Assembly (NCBI GenBank): GCA_049334165.1
Contig: JBEGHD010000017.1
DNA: 64,000 nt
Reading direction: 5' to 3' (one strand)
From: JBEGHD01 sp049334165
GTDB lineage: Bacteria > Bacteroidota > Bacteroidia > Flavobacteriales_D > Sanyastnellaceae
Positions 40,128 to 49,206 of the stretch are shown here, piece after piece. The number at the start of each line of letters is the position of its first letter. Within the stretch, counting starts at the first letter, position 1. The notes below the pieces were generated by a model that searched no databases, was not told where the DNA came from, and saw nothing but the letters and a program-made list of their open reading frames with translations. Made by a program: the position numbers and the translations under genes.

Positions 40128-42650
40128 ATGAATACTCTCTACTTCAAAGTTTTTACAAGCTTATTCTTGTTGTCGGTTTTCTTTATACCGGGCTCAAGTT
40201 CTGCTCAGAGTAATATCTACCTCCACTTCGATGGTCAGGACGACTATGTTGAGTTTCCAAATGCTTCTTCCTATTTGAGTGGCTCCAATACGATCTCGAT
40301 GGCCGGTTGGTTTTACACTGAAGAATTGATTTATGGCCAGGGCATGATGAGTATTCGTGGAGGAGGAACTGGTGATGGCCAGATGTATTTGATCCAATTG
40401 AACAACGGAACAGTTGAGTGTCGGGTGATGACAAGCACTGGTTTACACGAGTTTGTTGCTCCGGCAGGAACAATCGAAGCTGGAGTTTGGCAGCATTTAG
40501 TTTGGGTTTTTAATGAGAATGAACTTGAGTTGTTTGTGGATGGAGTGTCTATCGGAACAAGCGCGGCTTCAGGTACTTTTGATTCTGATGATCGTCCTTT
40601 TACAATTGGGAAGACTCTTCAATCAGGTCTCAACTTTGTTTTTAAAGGCCGAGCGGACGAGGTTTCTCTTTGGAACAAAGCCCTTTCTCAAGCTGAAGTT
40701 GAAGACATGATTGCCAATGAGTTGGAAGGTGATGAAGAAGGATTGATCACTTACTATAAGTTTAATCAGGGTGTTCCAGGTGGAAATAACCAGGCCATTG
40801 ATGAGCTCATTTCTGAAGTTGGAACAGGTGAAAGAAATGCCTTCTTTCAAAACATGGCCCTCAACGGAGAGACATCGAATTTTGGTGGAGAACTGGAAGA
40901 TGGGTTTCAGGTGATCAATTTCGATCTAATCGGAAATAAGTTGATTAACGATGATCCTTTTGAACTCTCGGCAACAGCCACATCCGGCCTTCCAATTTCA
41001 TTCGAGATTGTTTCTGGTCCTGCAACGATTGACGGCAACACTGTTACCCTGACAGGCGAGCCTGGTGAAGTTACCATTCAGGCGAGCCAGGACGGAAACG
41101 ATATTTATGATCCGGCAACAGATGTTGTTGTGAGCTTTGAGGTTCTTGACCCTGAGGAAGTATTGGCAGAGGTGGAGTTGCTCCACCCGCTTGCTGGAGA
41201 TGTTCATGTTCCTGAGCTAATGCCTTTGAAGGTTGCTGTCAGAACTTCCATTGGATATGAAGATTTGTTTTCTGTTGAGTCGGTCGAGGTTATGATTGAC
41301 GGCCAATCTGTTGAACTCGAAGATTGGGAAAACGGCTTTTTTACAGGTTGGTGGACGCCCGAAGAATACGGTGAGTTTGATATTTCGATCCTTGCAAACA
41401 ATAACTTTGGAAATGGTCAGCAAGAAATGCAAACAATCAACATTGTTTCTGAAACATCGGACGTGACGACCCTGGCCACTGATGAAGTTTGGGTTAATGC
41501 CGATATTTCTTCAGTAACTGTAGAATCTGACCTGCCGAGCCATATCGGAGCTTACGACCAGATAATTGGCACCTTGTACATCGATTGCCCCGATGGTGGC
41601 TGTGATCCCTGGGATCGAGTTTCGTCTGTCGAAGTGCAAGGCAAGAATGGTGAGTGGTTCGAGATTATTCGCTATATGACTCCTTATGGTGTGGCGTGCA
41701 GTCATCAGATTGATCTAACAGATTTTGCTTCGCTGCTCAGCGGAAAAACCAGGTTTAGAGTAAACCTCGGGACTTTCGATAATGGTTTTTTATATACTCT
41801 TGAACTCGATTATCAAGCTGGAGTTCCTGAATACCCATACTCTCAGGTCAAAAAACTTTGGTACCAAACATATCAGTTTGGGGATATGGCAAATCTTCAG
41901 CCAACAGAAGATATTACTTTTTACTTTCCAGAAAATACAAGCGCGGCTAAAATGAAGCTCGTTTCTTCAGGTCACGGCTGGGGTGAAAACAACACGAGCA
42001 ATGCCGCTGAGTTTAATGAGAATACTCACCACATTTGGGTTGATGGCGAGGAGACATTTGAACAAAATAACTGGAATGATTGCGATCCTAACCCTGACAA
42101 TTGCAGTCCACAGGCAGGAACCTGGTACTTCAATAGAGCTGGGTGGTGTCCGGGTACGATTGCACAGTTTTTCGACTACGACATGACCAGTTTTGTTGGT
42201 CAGGGAGAAATTGACCTCGAATATATCTTTGACGAAGATTACGTGGATTTCTGTCATCCAAACAATCCCGATTGTGTTTCGGGGTCAACATGTCCAAATT
42301 GTGACGATGGCTTCAATCCGCATCTGATCGTTTCATCTTACCTCATTTCTCTGGGGCAGGCACCTATTTCGACAAATATTGATGAAAACTCAGAAAGTAT
42401 AAATCAAGGTCTGAATCTTTATCCGAATCCATCAACTGGTCAATTCTATATTGAAGTGGAAGAGAGTGTTTCAAACGGTTCGATCGAAATCTACAACCAG
42501 CTTGGTGCTCTTGTAAAGCAAGTGGACTCTGTAAGTTTACCAAAACAAGGTCAGCACAAACTCGACATAGGCGGAATGGCTCCAGGAGTCTACGTGGTTC
42601 AGGTAAGATCAGCGTCAAGGACACTTACCCAGCGACTCATTCTCGAATAA
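40128..42650 (+). CDS. T9SS-secreted peptide-N-glycosidase F-like protein with LamG domain
   Basis: 840 aa. A signal peptide (FTSLFLLSVFFIPGSSSAQ) is followed by a LamG/concanavalin-like domain (about 30-210; LHFDGQDDYVEFPN, ISMAGWFYTEE, PFTIGKTLQSGLNFVFKGRADEVSLWNKAL). Then come beta-sandwich linkers (about 260-435) and a PNGase F-like region (about 450-750): DCPDGGCDPWDRVSSVEVQ, EWFEIIRYMTPYGVACSHQIDLT, SGHGWGENNTSNAAEF and QAGTWYFNRAGWCPGT. A type A sorting tail closes it (LNLYPNPSTGQFYIE, GMAPGVYVVQVRS). PNGase F cleaves N-glycans from asparagine; the conserved Asp in DPWDR and downstream acidic residues are consistent with activity but were not aligned. It likely deglycosylates extracellular glycoproteins. 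Confidence 0.88.
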   Translation: MNTLYFKVFTSLFLLSVFFIPGSSSAQSNIYLHFDGQDDYVEFPNASSYLSGSNTISMAGWFYTEELIYGQGMMSIRGGGTGDGQMYLIQLNNGTVECRVMTSTGLHEFVAPAGTIEAGVWQHLVWVFNENELELFVDGVSIGTSAASGTFDSDDRPFTIGKTLQSGLNFVFKGRADEVSLWNKALSQAEVEDMIANELEGDEEGLITYYKFNQGVPGGNNQAIDELISEVGTGERNAFFQNMALNGETSNFGGELEDGFQVINFDLIGNKLINDDPFELSATATSGLPISFEIVSGPATIDGNTVTLTGEPGEVTIQASQDGNDIYDPATDVVVSFEVLDPEEVLAEVELLHPLAGDVHVPELMPLKVAVRTSIGYEDLFSVESVEVMIDGQSVELEDWENGFFTGWWTPEEYGEFDISILANNNFGNGQQEMQTINIVSETSDVTTLATDEVWVNADISSVTVESDLPSHIGAYDQIIGTLYIDCPDGGCDPWDRVSSVEVQGKNGEWFEIIRYMTPYGVACSHQIDLTDFASLLSGKTRFRVNLGTFDNGFLYTLELDYQAGVPEYPYSQVKKLWYQTYQFGDMANLQPTEDITFYFPENTSAAKMKLVSSGHGWGENNTSNAAEFNENTHHIWVDGEETFEQNNWNDCDPNPDNCSPQAGTWYFNRAGWCPGTIAQFFDYDMTSFVGQGEIDLEYIFDEDYVDFCHPNNPDCVSGSTCPNCDDGFNPHLIVSSYLISLGQAPISTNIDENSESINQGLNLYPNPSTGQFYIEVEESVSNGSIEIYNQLGALVKQVDSVSLPKQGQHKLDIGGMAPGVYVVQVRSASRTLTQRLILE

Positions 42651-42721
42651 GAAAACTTGACTACCCGATGAGCCGGTGTAGTCTTTTGGAATAGAATCTA
42701 TTAATCTTTAATCAAATCTAA

Positions 42722-45700
42722 ATGCTCATGAATTTATACTACAAGAGGTCCCAATTGCTTAGAGGCTTTTTGGCTTCGTGCATTCTACTGAGTGCATTCT
42801 TACTTCAGGGACAAACCTACAATCAGGTCGAGTTCACTTCTGGACTCACAGCTGATGTGATTGCCAATGGAGTTGGAGCACCTTCATCTTCAACAAACAA
42901 TGACATAGACGGTGGTGATTACGTCTACATTTCGGAGGACTACCAGCTTGATGCCGGTGATGCGCCTCTCGGATTTGGACTTCCATCAGATGGAATTATC
43001 GTGAGCCCTACAGAAGATGGAATGGATTTTCAAATGTCTCCATTCGCGACCCCCTACACGGGCAACAACTCTATGAGGCTTGAAGCCAGCGGTTCTACTG
43101 GAACATTGGAGTTTGCTGACCTTAACCCAGCGGTGAGTGTTCACTTTTTAGTGATGTCTGGTGGCGGGCCTGGTAGTATTACCGGAACGATCCACTTTCT
43201 GGACGGAAGCACTCAGTCAATTGCACTTACCAATGTGCCGGACTGGTACAATGGTACTTCTCTGCCTACAGCGATTGGTGGGATCGGCCGTGTAAATCTT
43301 GCTAGCGAGGATGTTGATAATCCCGCAGGAAATCCTCGAGTTTATGAATTGACTGTGGACATAAATGAAGAAAATTACGATAAAACTATTACCAGCGTAG
43401 ACTTTGTGAAAGGAGCTGCCGGAGGTGGCGTTGTAAATGTTTTTGCAATGAGCTACAAGGAGACTCCTTCTTGCTTTCCTCCCTCAGATTTGACTGTTGA
43501 CAATATTACCACTAGCTCTGTTGATTTGAGCTGGACACCAGATGGTGCCCATGTGAGCTGGGAATATATGGTGCAGCCTGCAGGTAACGGAGTTCCTACC
43601 ATGCCTGGAAATGGTACTGCTGATAATCCAGTTGAAGTAGGTGGACTGAGTCCGGACACTAATTATGAAGTGTACATTCGCGGAAACTGCAACACAGATG
43701 GCTACAGCCAATGGATTGGCCCGGTTAATTTCACAACACCTGTAGAGATCGAATGCGATCAAGGTGAATATGATTTCAACTACTGCTATGGCAACAACGA
43801 GAATGTTTCGTTTAGCTACATGTCCGAAAATTCAGCTCCATTGACCGTTGAATTTAACTCAGGATCTTTTCAGAATAATTTCTTTGGCGGAGGAACTGCT
43901 GACGACTTCATTATTTATGATGGAATTGATGAGAGCGGAATGGTTCTTTTCAATAGTGATAATAACGGTAACAATGTTGAAGGTCTTGAATTTGAACTAA
44001 CTTCAGGTAGCCTTTACATGACAATTACTTCAAATGGCTTTACCTCTTGCTCAAGCGGAGCTCAAAATGCTTTGGAGTACACAGTTTATTGTTCAGAGTC
44101 GACAGCAGCATGCGTTCGTGTGGATGATGTAATTGTTTCTGATGTTGCTGCACTTTCTGCTCAAATTGGGTGGACGGCAGTAGAAGGACAAACAGACTGG
44201 GAAGTTGCAGTTCAGCCTGCCGGAACAGGTGAGCCAACTGAAGCTGGGACGCCAACTATGAACAATCCTTTCACACCATCGGATCTAGATCCTGAAACGG
44301 AGTATGAAGTTTACGTTAGAGCGAATTGTGGTGCCGATGGAACGAGTATTTGGGAAGGGCCAGTCGAGTTTACAACGACCATTGCATGCCCAGCCCCAAC
44401 TAATTTGAGCGTGTCGGATGTAACTCCTACAAGTGCTCAATTGCATTGGGAAGGTACACCCGACCAAACCGAATGGGAAGTAGCTGTTCAAACGCAAGGA
44501 TCAGGCGTACCTACCGAGGCAGACGTAACTCTTCCGGCAGAATCTTTTGTTACTGGAATAGATCCGGGCGTTACATATGAGTTTTACGTTCGCGGAAACT
44601 GTGGAGTAGACCTCGGGATGAGTGACTGGGCCGGACCATTTGTTTTTGGTGGCTACGCAGCTATGGAAATTACAGCAGGTCTTTCAGACGATGTTATCGC
44701 CAATGGAGTTGGTGACCCAAATACTACTACAACAAACGATCTTGACGGTGTCAACTATGTATACATGTCAGAAGATTATCAGGAACAAGCTGGTGACCCA
44801 TTGCAAGGCTTTGGATTGCCAGCCAACGGTGTTCTGAATAGTCCGAACACGCCAGGTCTGATTTTCCACATGTCTCCGGAAGCTACTCCTTATGAAGGAA
44901 ACAATTCTTTGAGAATTGAGACAACCGGAAACAGTGGACTTTTGGAGTTCAACAACAATCAACCCGCTCAAGCTGTATTCTTAGCTGGAGTTTCAGGTAG
45001 CGGTTCGGCCAACCTAAACGGGACGATCAACTTTGCAGATGGTTCTTCACAGCCGATTCCTTCTACCTTGGTTCCGGATTGGTATTTCCAAAATTCTCAG
45101 CCGATCATCATTCAGGGAATGGGAAGGGTGAATCTCAACAATAATAATGTTGAAAGTGACCCCAACAACCCAAGAGTTTATCAACTGGAGATTCCGATAA
45201 ACCCGGAGAATCAGACGAAGATAATTGAGAGTATGGAGATCGTAAAAGAGTCTGGAAGCGGAGTGATGAACATCTTCGCGGCTAGTCTTTGCTTTACGCC
45301 AACATGCATCATTCCTGGCGAACCAGTAGTTTCTGATGTAGCGCCTTTTTCAGCTACGATCGACTGGACAGCTCCCGAAGGACAGGACGCCTGGGAAATT
45401 GCAATTGTTGAGTCTGGAGCAGAAATTCCCGCTTCAGGAACAGCTGTAACAGAAACAACTTATCCAGCAGCTGACCTTATGGACAACACTACATATGATG
45501 TTTACATCCGTACTTCTTGCGGAGCTGTATTCAGCGATTGGGTTGGGCCAGTAGAGTTTACTACTCCAGTTGCATGTGAATTACCTACAGGTCTTTCAGC
45601 AACAAACATTCAGTCGACCAGTGCCGACCTCTCATGGACAGGTGCAGAAGGCCAAACCGAATGGGAAGTAGTTGTGCAGCTCGAAGGTACTGGCGAGCCG

Positions 45701-48700
45701 ACTGAAGCAGGAGAGCCTGCCGCTACAGAATCTTTCGATGCAGATGGATTGTCTAGTGGATCAATCTATGAATTCTATGTTCGCGGATATTGCGGAGAAG
45801 TATTCGGCTGGAGCGACTGGGCAGGACCTTACACTTTCGGTGGATATACCACTTTGGAAGTAACATCTGGTTTTTCTGCTGATGTCATTGCCAATGGAGT
45901 TGGAACTCCTGACATGACTACAACAAATGACCTTGATGGAGCGAGCTACGCATACCTCTCTGAAGATTATCAAGAGGAAGAAGGAGATGCACTGCTCGGA
46001 TTTGGACTTCCTGTGAGTGGTGTGCTGACTAGCCCGAATGTTCCCGGATTGACCTATCAAATGTCGCCATTTGCCGATCCTTACGAAGGGGATAACTCTT
46101 TGAGAATCGACACAATTGGCAATGGTGGAACACTTGAAATTGCCGATGCAACTCCGGCACAGACTATTTATCTCGCAGCTGTATCGGGTAGTGGTGAATC
46201 TTTCATTACAGGATCAATCAATTTTGATGATGGAACCTCTCAAGCCATCGCATCTTCTTTGATCCCCGACTGGTATGGGTCTAATGCACTGCCGGTGATC
46301 ATTTCTGAAATTGGTCGGATTAGCCTGGCAGATTATGGGACTCAAGATCCGTTTAACAACCCTCGGATTTATCAGCTTACAATAGATCTCGATCCTGAGA
46401 ATCAGGCAAAAATCATTGAGAGCATTGATATCACAAAGGATTCTGGAAGCGGAGTGGCAAATATTTTTGCCGTGAGTATGCGTTTTGCCCCAACTTGTAT
46501 CGCACCTGCCGACCTGGCTGTGACAGACATCGATCCAACTTCTGCAAATGTTTCTTGGTCTGCCCTTGACGGACAGACTGATTGGGAAGTAGCCATTGTT
46601 CCATCAGGCGATGAAATCCCTGAAAATGGAACGGCAGTTTCCGAGACGCAATACGAGGCAATGGACTTGGATCCGGGCACCGACTATGACGTTTATGTTA
46701 GAAGCGATTGTGGTGATGAGTACAGCGAGTGGGTGGGCCCAGTTTCATTCAGCACGCCAATCGGAATTGATTGTAATTCAGGAATGAACAACTTTACCTT
46801 CTGCTATGAGAATAATCAGTTTACTTCATTCCTCTATAGCTCACTTGACGGCAGTTCACTTGCAATCATGTTCAATGCCGGAACCCTGGAAGATTCGTTT
46901 AACGGCACGTATGACGACCTTATCATTTATGACGGAATGGATGATAGTGGTGAAGTCCTTTTCAATAGCGATGAAGATGGATTCGAAATGGCAGGATTGC
47001 TGTTCGTAGCCGAATCGGGCAGCATTTACATGACAGTTCAGGGCGATGTTTCAAACTCTTGCGGTTCTGGAAGTGAAGAAGCGTTAGACTATGATGTTTT
47101 CTGTACGTCTGCAGACGTGTGTATCGCTCCTTCAGATCTACAGTTAGTTTCTCTTTCAGCTACAACTGCTGAGATAGCGTGGACGTCATTTGGTGGTTCA
47201 ACTGACTGGGAAATTGTTGTACAGCCAGCTGGCACCGGTGAGCCAACAGAAGCGGGAACAGCCACAATGGACAACCCTTACACAGCCACAGACCTAGATC
47301 CAGACACTGACTACGAAGTGTACGTGAGAATGGATTGTGGGGAAGGTGAACTAACCAGTTGGTCAGGACCACTGAACTTCACAACGCCAATCGAAATCGT
47401 TTGTGCGGATGGTGTTCAGAACTTTACGCACTGTTATGAAAATAACGAGACGTCAAGTTTCAGTTACTCGTCATCAACAGGTGAATCGCTGACAATTAGC
47501 TTCAATGCCGGTACAATGGAATTCAACGATTTCGCTGGTAACACCTACGATGATCTCATTATTTACGATGGCGTTGATGAGTCAGGTGCCGTACTCTTCA
47601 ACAGTGATGTGGACGGTGGTGAACTGTCAGGGTTGACTTTCGAAGCAACTTCTGGAAACATCTATATGACGATAAACTCAGACGGTTCTTTCTCTTGTGG
47701 ATCTGGTAATGAAGAGTCGCTGGACTACGACATCTATTGCTCATCTTACGTTTCTTGTGAAGCTCCTATAGAATTGATGGTGGCAGAAATCACTGAAACT
47801 TCAGCTGAGCTTAGCTGGACCGCGGGTATCGGTCAAACTGATTGGGAAATAGTTGTGCAAGCAGCAGGAACTGGTGTTCCAACTGGGGCCGGTACAGCAA
47901 CAACTGATAATCCTTATACGGTGATGGATTTGGATCCTTCAACAGATTACGAATTCTACGTAAGAGTGAATTGTGGTGAGGAGACCTTCAGCGAATGGTC
48001 AGAGCCACAAACATTCTCAACATTGACTCCACCTTGTGAAGATCCAACAGAACTTACCGTTTCTGACATCAACCCAACTTCGGCCCAATTGAGTTGGACT
48101 GCTGCAGACGGTCAAACTGACTGGGAAATTGTAGTTCAGCCATCAGGTTCTGGTGAACCTACAGGCGCTGGTATTGCCACTCAAGACAACCCTTACACTG
48201 TAATGGATCTTGATCCTGAAACGGAGTACGAGTTTTATGTGAGGGCAGATTGTGGTGATGACAACTTTAGTGACTGGTCAGGTCCAGAACTCTTTATCAC
48301 CGGAGTGCTGATTTGCGAAGATCCAACAGATCTTTCAGCTACTGACATCACAGCAACTTCAGCGGTGTTGAGCTGGACCGCTGGTGAAGGACAAACCGAC
48401 TGGGAAGTTGTTGTTCAACCTGCCGGATCGGGTGAACCAACTGGAGCTGGCACAGCAACTCAGGACAACCCATACACTGCAATGGATCTCGATGCTGAAA
48501 CAGATTATGAGTTCTATGTGAGAGCAGATTGTGGTGACGGAAATTATAGTGAGTGGGTAGGTCCACAAACGTTTATGACGCTCGTAGGAGTTGGAGAATA
48601 CGAGCTCTCTGGAGTGTCGGTATTCCCGAATCCATTTAGCAACTCAATCACTATTGACTCAGAGCAAAAACTCGACAACATCAGAGTGATGAACGTTGCC

Positions 48701-48829
48701 GGTCAGGTAGTTTATGAAACAGCTGGTGACTCTCGAGTAATCGATCTATCAAAGCTTGAATCAGGTGTCTATTTCCTTGAAGTAAAAGCTGATTCGATGA
48801 TTAACCGTATGCGAATAGTTAAAGATTAG
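42722..48829 (+). CDS. 2035-residue T9SS-secreted mosaic adhesin (FnIII, CUB-like and triplicated unknown beta module)
   Basis: A signal peptide is followed by module A (about 36-245), which recurs near 44660 and 45847 and is marked by DVIANGVG, DLDG..Y.Y.SEDYQ and YEGNNSLRI. Ten FnIII domains begin near 43471, 44111, 44387, 45305, 45575, 46497, 47119, 47758, 48034 and 48316; each opens with a Cys and has a SWT...GQTDWE.VVQPAGTGEPT core. Three CUB-like domains (near 43746, 46766 and 47400) carry CYENNE..SF.Y and DD.IIYDG.D.SG.VLFNSD. The type A tail is VSVFPNPFSNSITI, LESGVYFLEVKAD. A second in-frame ATG at 42728 is equally possible. No enzyme domain is seen. Probably a surface adhesin or matrix protein, 71 bases after the PNGase F-like gene and perhaps co-transcribed with it. 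Confidence 0.9.
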   Translation: MLMNLYYKRSQLLRGFLASCILLSAFLLQGQTYNQVEFTSGLTADVIANGVGAPSSSTNNDIDGGDYVYISEDYQLDAGDAPLGFGLPSDGIIVSPTEDGMDFQMSPFATPYTGNNSMRLEASGSTGTLEFADLNPAVSVHFLVMSGGGPGSITGTIHFLDGSTQSIALTNVPDWYNGTSLPTAIGGIGRVNLASEDVDNPAGNPRVYELTVDINEENYDKTITSVDFVKGAAGGGVVNVFAMSYKETPSCFPPSDLTVDNITTSSVDLSWTPDGAHVSWEYMVQPAGNGVPTMPGNGTADNPVEVGGLSPDTNYEVYIRGNCNTDGYSQWIGPVNFTTPVEIECDQGEYDFNYCYGNNENVSFSYMSENSAPLTVEFNSGSFQNNFFGGGTADDFIIYDGIDESGMVLFNSDNNGNNVEGLEFELTSGSLYMTITSNGFTSCSSGAQNALEYTVYCSESTAACVRVDDVIVSDVAALSAQIGWTAVEGQTDWEVAVQPAGTGEPTEAGTPTMNNPFTPSDLDPETEYEVYVRANCGADGTSIWEGPVEFTTTIACPAPTNLSVSDVTPTSAQLHWEGTPDQTEWEVAVQTQGSGVPTEADVTLPAESFVTGIDPGVTYEFYVRGNCGVDLGMSDWAGPFVFGGYAAMEITAGLSDDVIANGVGDPNTTTTNDLDGVNYVYMSEDYQEQAGDPLQGFGLPANGVLNSPNTPGLIFHMSPEATPYEGNNSLRIETTGNSGLLEFNNNQPAQAVFLAGVSGSGSANLNGTINFADGSSQPIPSTLVPDWYFQNSQPIIIQGMGRVNLNNNNVESDPNNPRVYQLEIPINPENQTKIIESMEIVKESGSGVMNIFAASLCFTPTCIIPGEPVVSDVAPFSATIDWTAPEGQDAWEIAIVESGAEIPASGTAVTETTYPAADLMDNTTYDVYIRTSCGAVFSDWVGPVEFTTPVACELPTGLSATNIQSTSADLSWTGAEGQTEWEVVVQLEGTGEPTEAGEPAATESFDADGLSSGSIYEFYVRGYCGEVFGWSDWAGPYTFGGYTTLEVTSGFSADVIANGVGTPDMTTTNDLDGASYAYLSEDYQEEEGDALLGFGLPVSGVLTSPNVPGLTYQMSPFADPYEGDNSLRIDTIGNGGTLEIADATPAQTIYLAAVSGSGESFITGSINFDDGTSQAIASSLIPDWYGSNALPVIISEIGRISLADYGTQDPFNNPRIYQLTIDLDPENQAKIIESIDITKDSGSGVANIFAVSMRFAPTCIAPADLAVTDIDPTSANVSWSALDGQTDWEVAIVPSGDEIPENGTAVSETQYEAMDLDPGTDYDVYVRSDCGDEYSEWVGPVSFSTPIGIDCNSGMNNFTFCYENNQFTSFLYSSLDGSSLAIMFNAGTLEDSFNGTYDDLIIYDGMDDSGEVLFNSDEDGFEMAGLLFVAESGSIYMTVQGDVSNSCGSGSEEALDYDVFCTSADVCIAPSDLQLVSLSATTAEIAWTSFGGSTDWEIVVQPAGTGEPTEAGTATMDNPYTATDLDPDTDYEVYVRMDCGEGELTSWSGPLNFTTPIEIVCADGVQNFTHCYENNETSSFSYSSSTGESLTISFNAGTMEFNDFAGNTYDDLIIYDGVDESGAVLFNSDVDGGELSGLTFEATSGNIYMTINSDGSFSCGSGNEESLDYDIYCSSYVSCEAPIELMVAEITETSAELSWTAGIGQTDWEIVVQAAGTGVPTGAGTATTDNPYTVMDLDPSTDYEFYVRVNCGEETFSEWSEPQTFSTLTPPCEDPTELTVSDINPTSAQLSWTAADGQTDWEIVVQPSGSGEPTGAGIATQDNPYTVMDLDPETEYEFYVRADCGDDNFSDWSGPELFITGVLICEDPTDLSATDITATSAVLSWTAGEGQTDWEVVVQPAGSGEPTGAGTATQDNPYTAMDLDAETDYEFYVRADCGDGNYSEWVGPQTFMTLVGVGEYELSGVSVFPNPFSNSITIDSEQKLDNIRVMNVAGQVVYETAGDSRVIDLSKLESGVYFLEVKADSMINRMRIVKD
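44387..46766 (+). repeat. In-gene tandem duplication of about 1.19 kb (FnIII-module A-FnIII)
   Basis: The landmarks FnIII/module A/FnIII fall at 44387/44660/45305 and again at 45575/45847/46497, giving offsets of 1188, 1187 and 1192 bases. The junction motif SDWAGP..FGGY precedes module A in both copies. The shift is uniform, so the unit was duplicated as a block and then diverged. Confidence 0.75.
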
Positions 48830-48857
48830 GTTTAAGGCAATTTGCATACTTATCCAG

Positions 48858-48891
48858 GGCCACGTAGCAAAAGCTGCGTGGCCTTTTTTTT
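48858..48891 (+). terminator. Terminator of the mosaic adhesin gene
   Basis: ggccacgtagc and gctgcgtggcc form an 11-bp stem with one G-U pair and a four-base loop, followed by eight T residues, 28 bases past the stop. Confidence 0.95.
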
Positions 48892-49206
48892 GTTTTTGTA
48901 AAATTGAAAAGTCTACTGAATTAAGGTTGTACTCAAGTTCTTCTGATCACTCATAAGCAGCTGTGGAAAGGTTATGAATCTGTTAATATTGAATAATCAA
49001 GAAATCCTTAATTTGCCTTTTATTCTGCAGATTTAAAGTAGCTGGTTGATATTGAGCCAATCCCACCTGGTGGGAGTATCTTCTTTGCACTTTTATATTT
49101 TTGCTGACTAACATTTGGATGGGTTACGTGTTGGACGAAGAGGGTAGAAAAATGTTAGAATTGCAGCTGATGCAGCCCACATTTTCTGAACTAAAAAATT
49201 CTTTAG
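48892..49206 (+). promoter_or_regulatory. nhaA upstream region with a 15-bp palindrome and a TATTTTTG box
   Basis: tcccacctggtggga (49061-49075) is a perfect 7-1-7 inverted repeat, operator-like, with no T run after it. TATTTTTG (49096-49103) fits the -7 box and lies about 20 bases downstream. A repressor at the palindrome would cover the promoter. Salt- or pH-dependent control of nhaA is plausible but not shown. No gene is seen here. Confidence 0.4.

Noticed and set aside
44387..48600. Repeated DNA in the adhesin gene as a mobile element or CRISPR
   Set aside because: The repeats are in frame and correspond to protein domains; period 276-282 bp or about 1.19 kb fits domain duplication.
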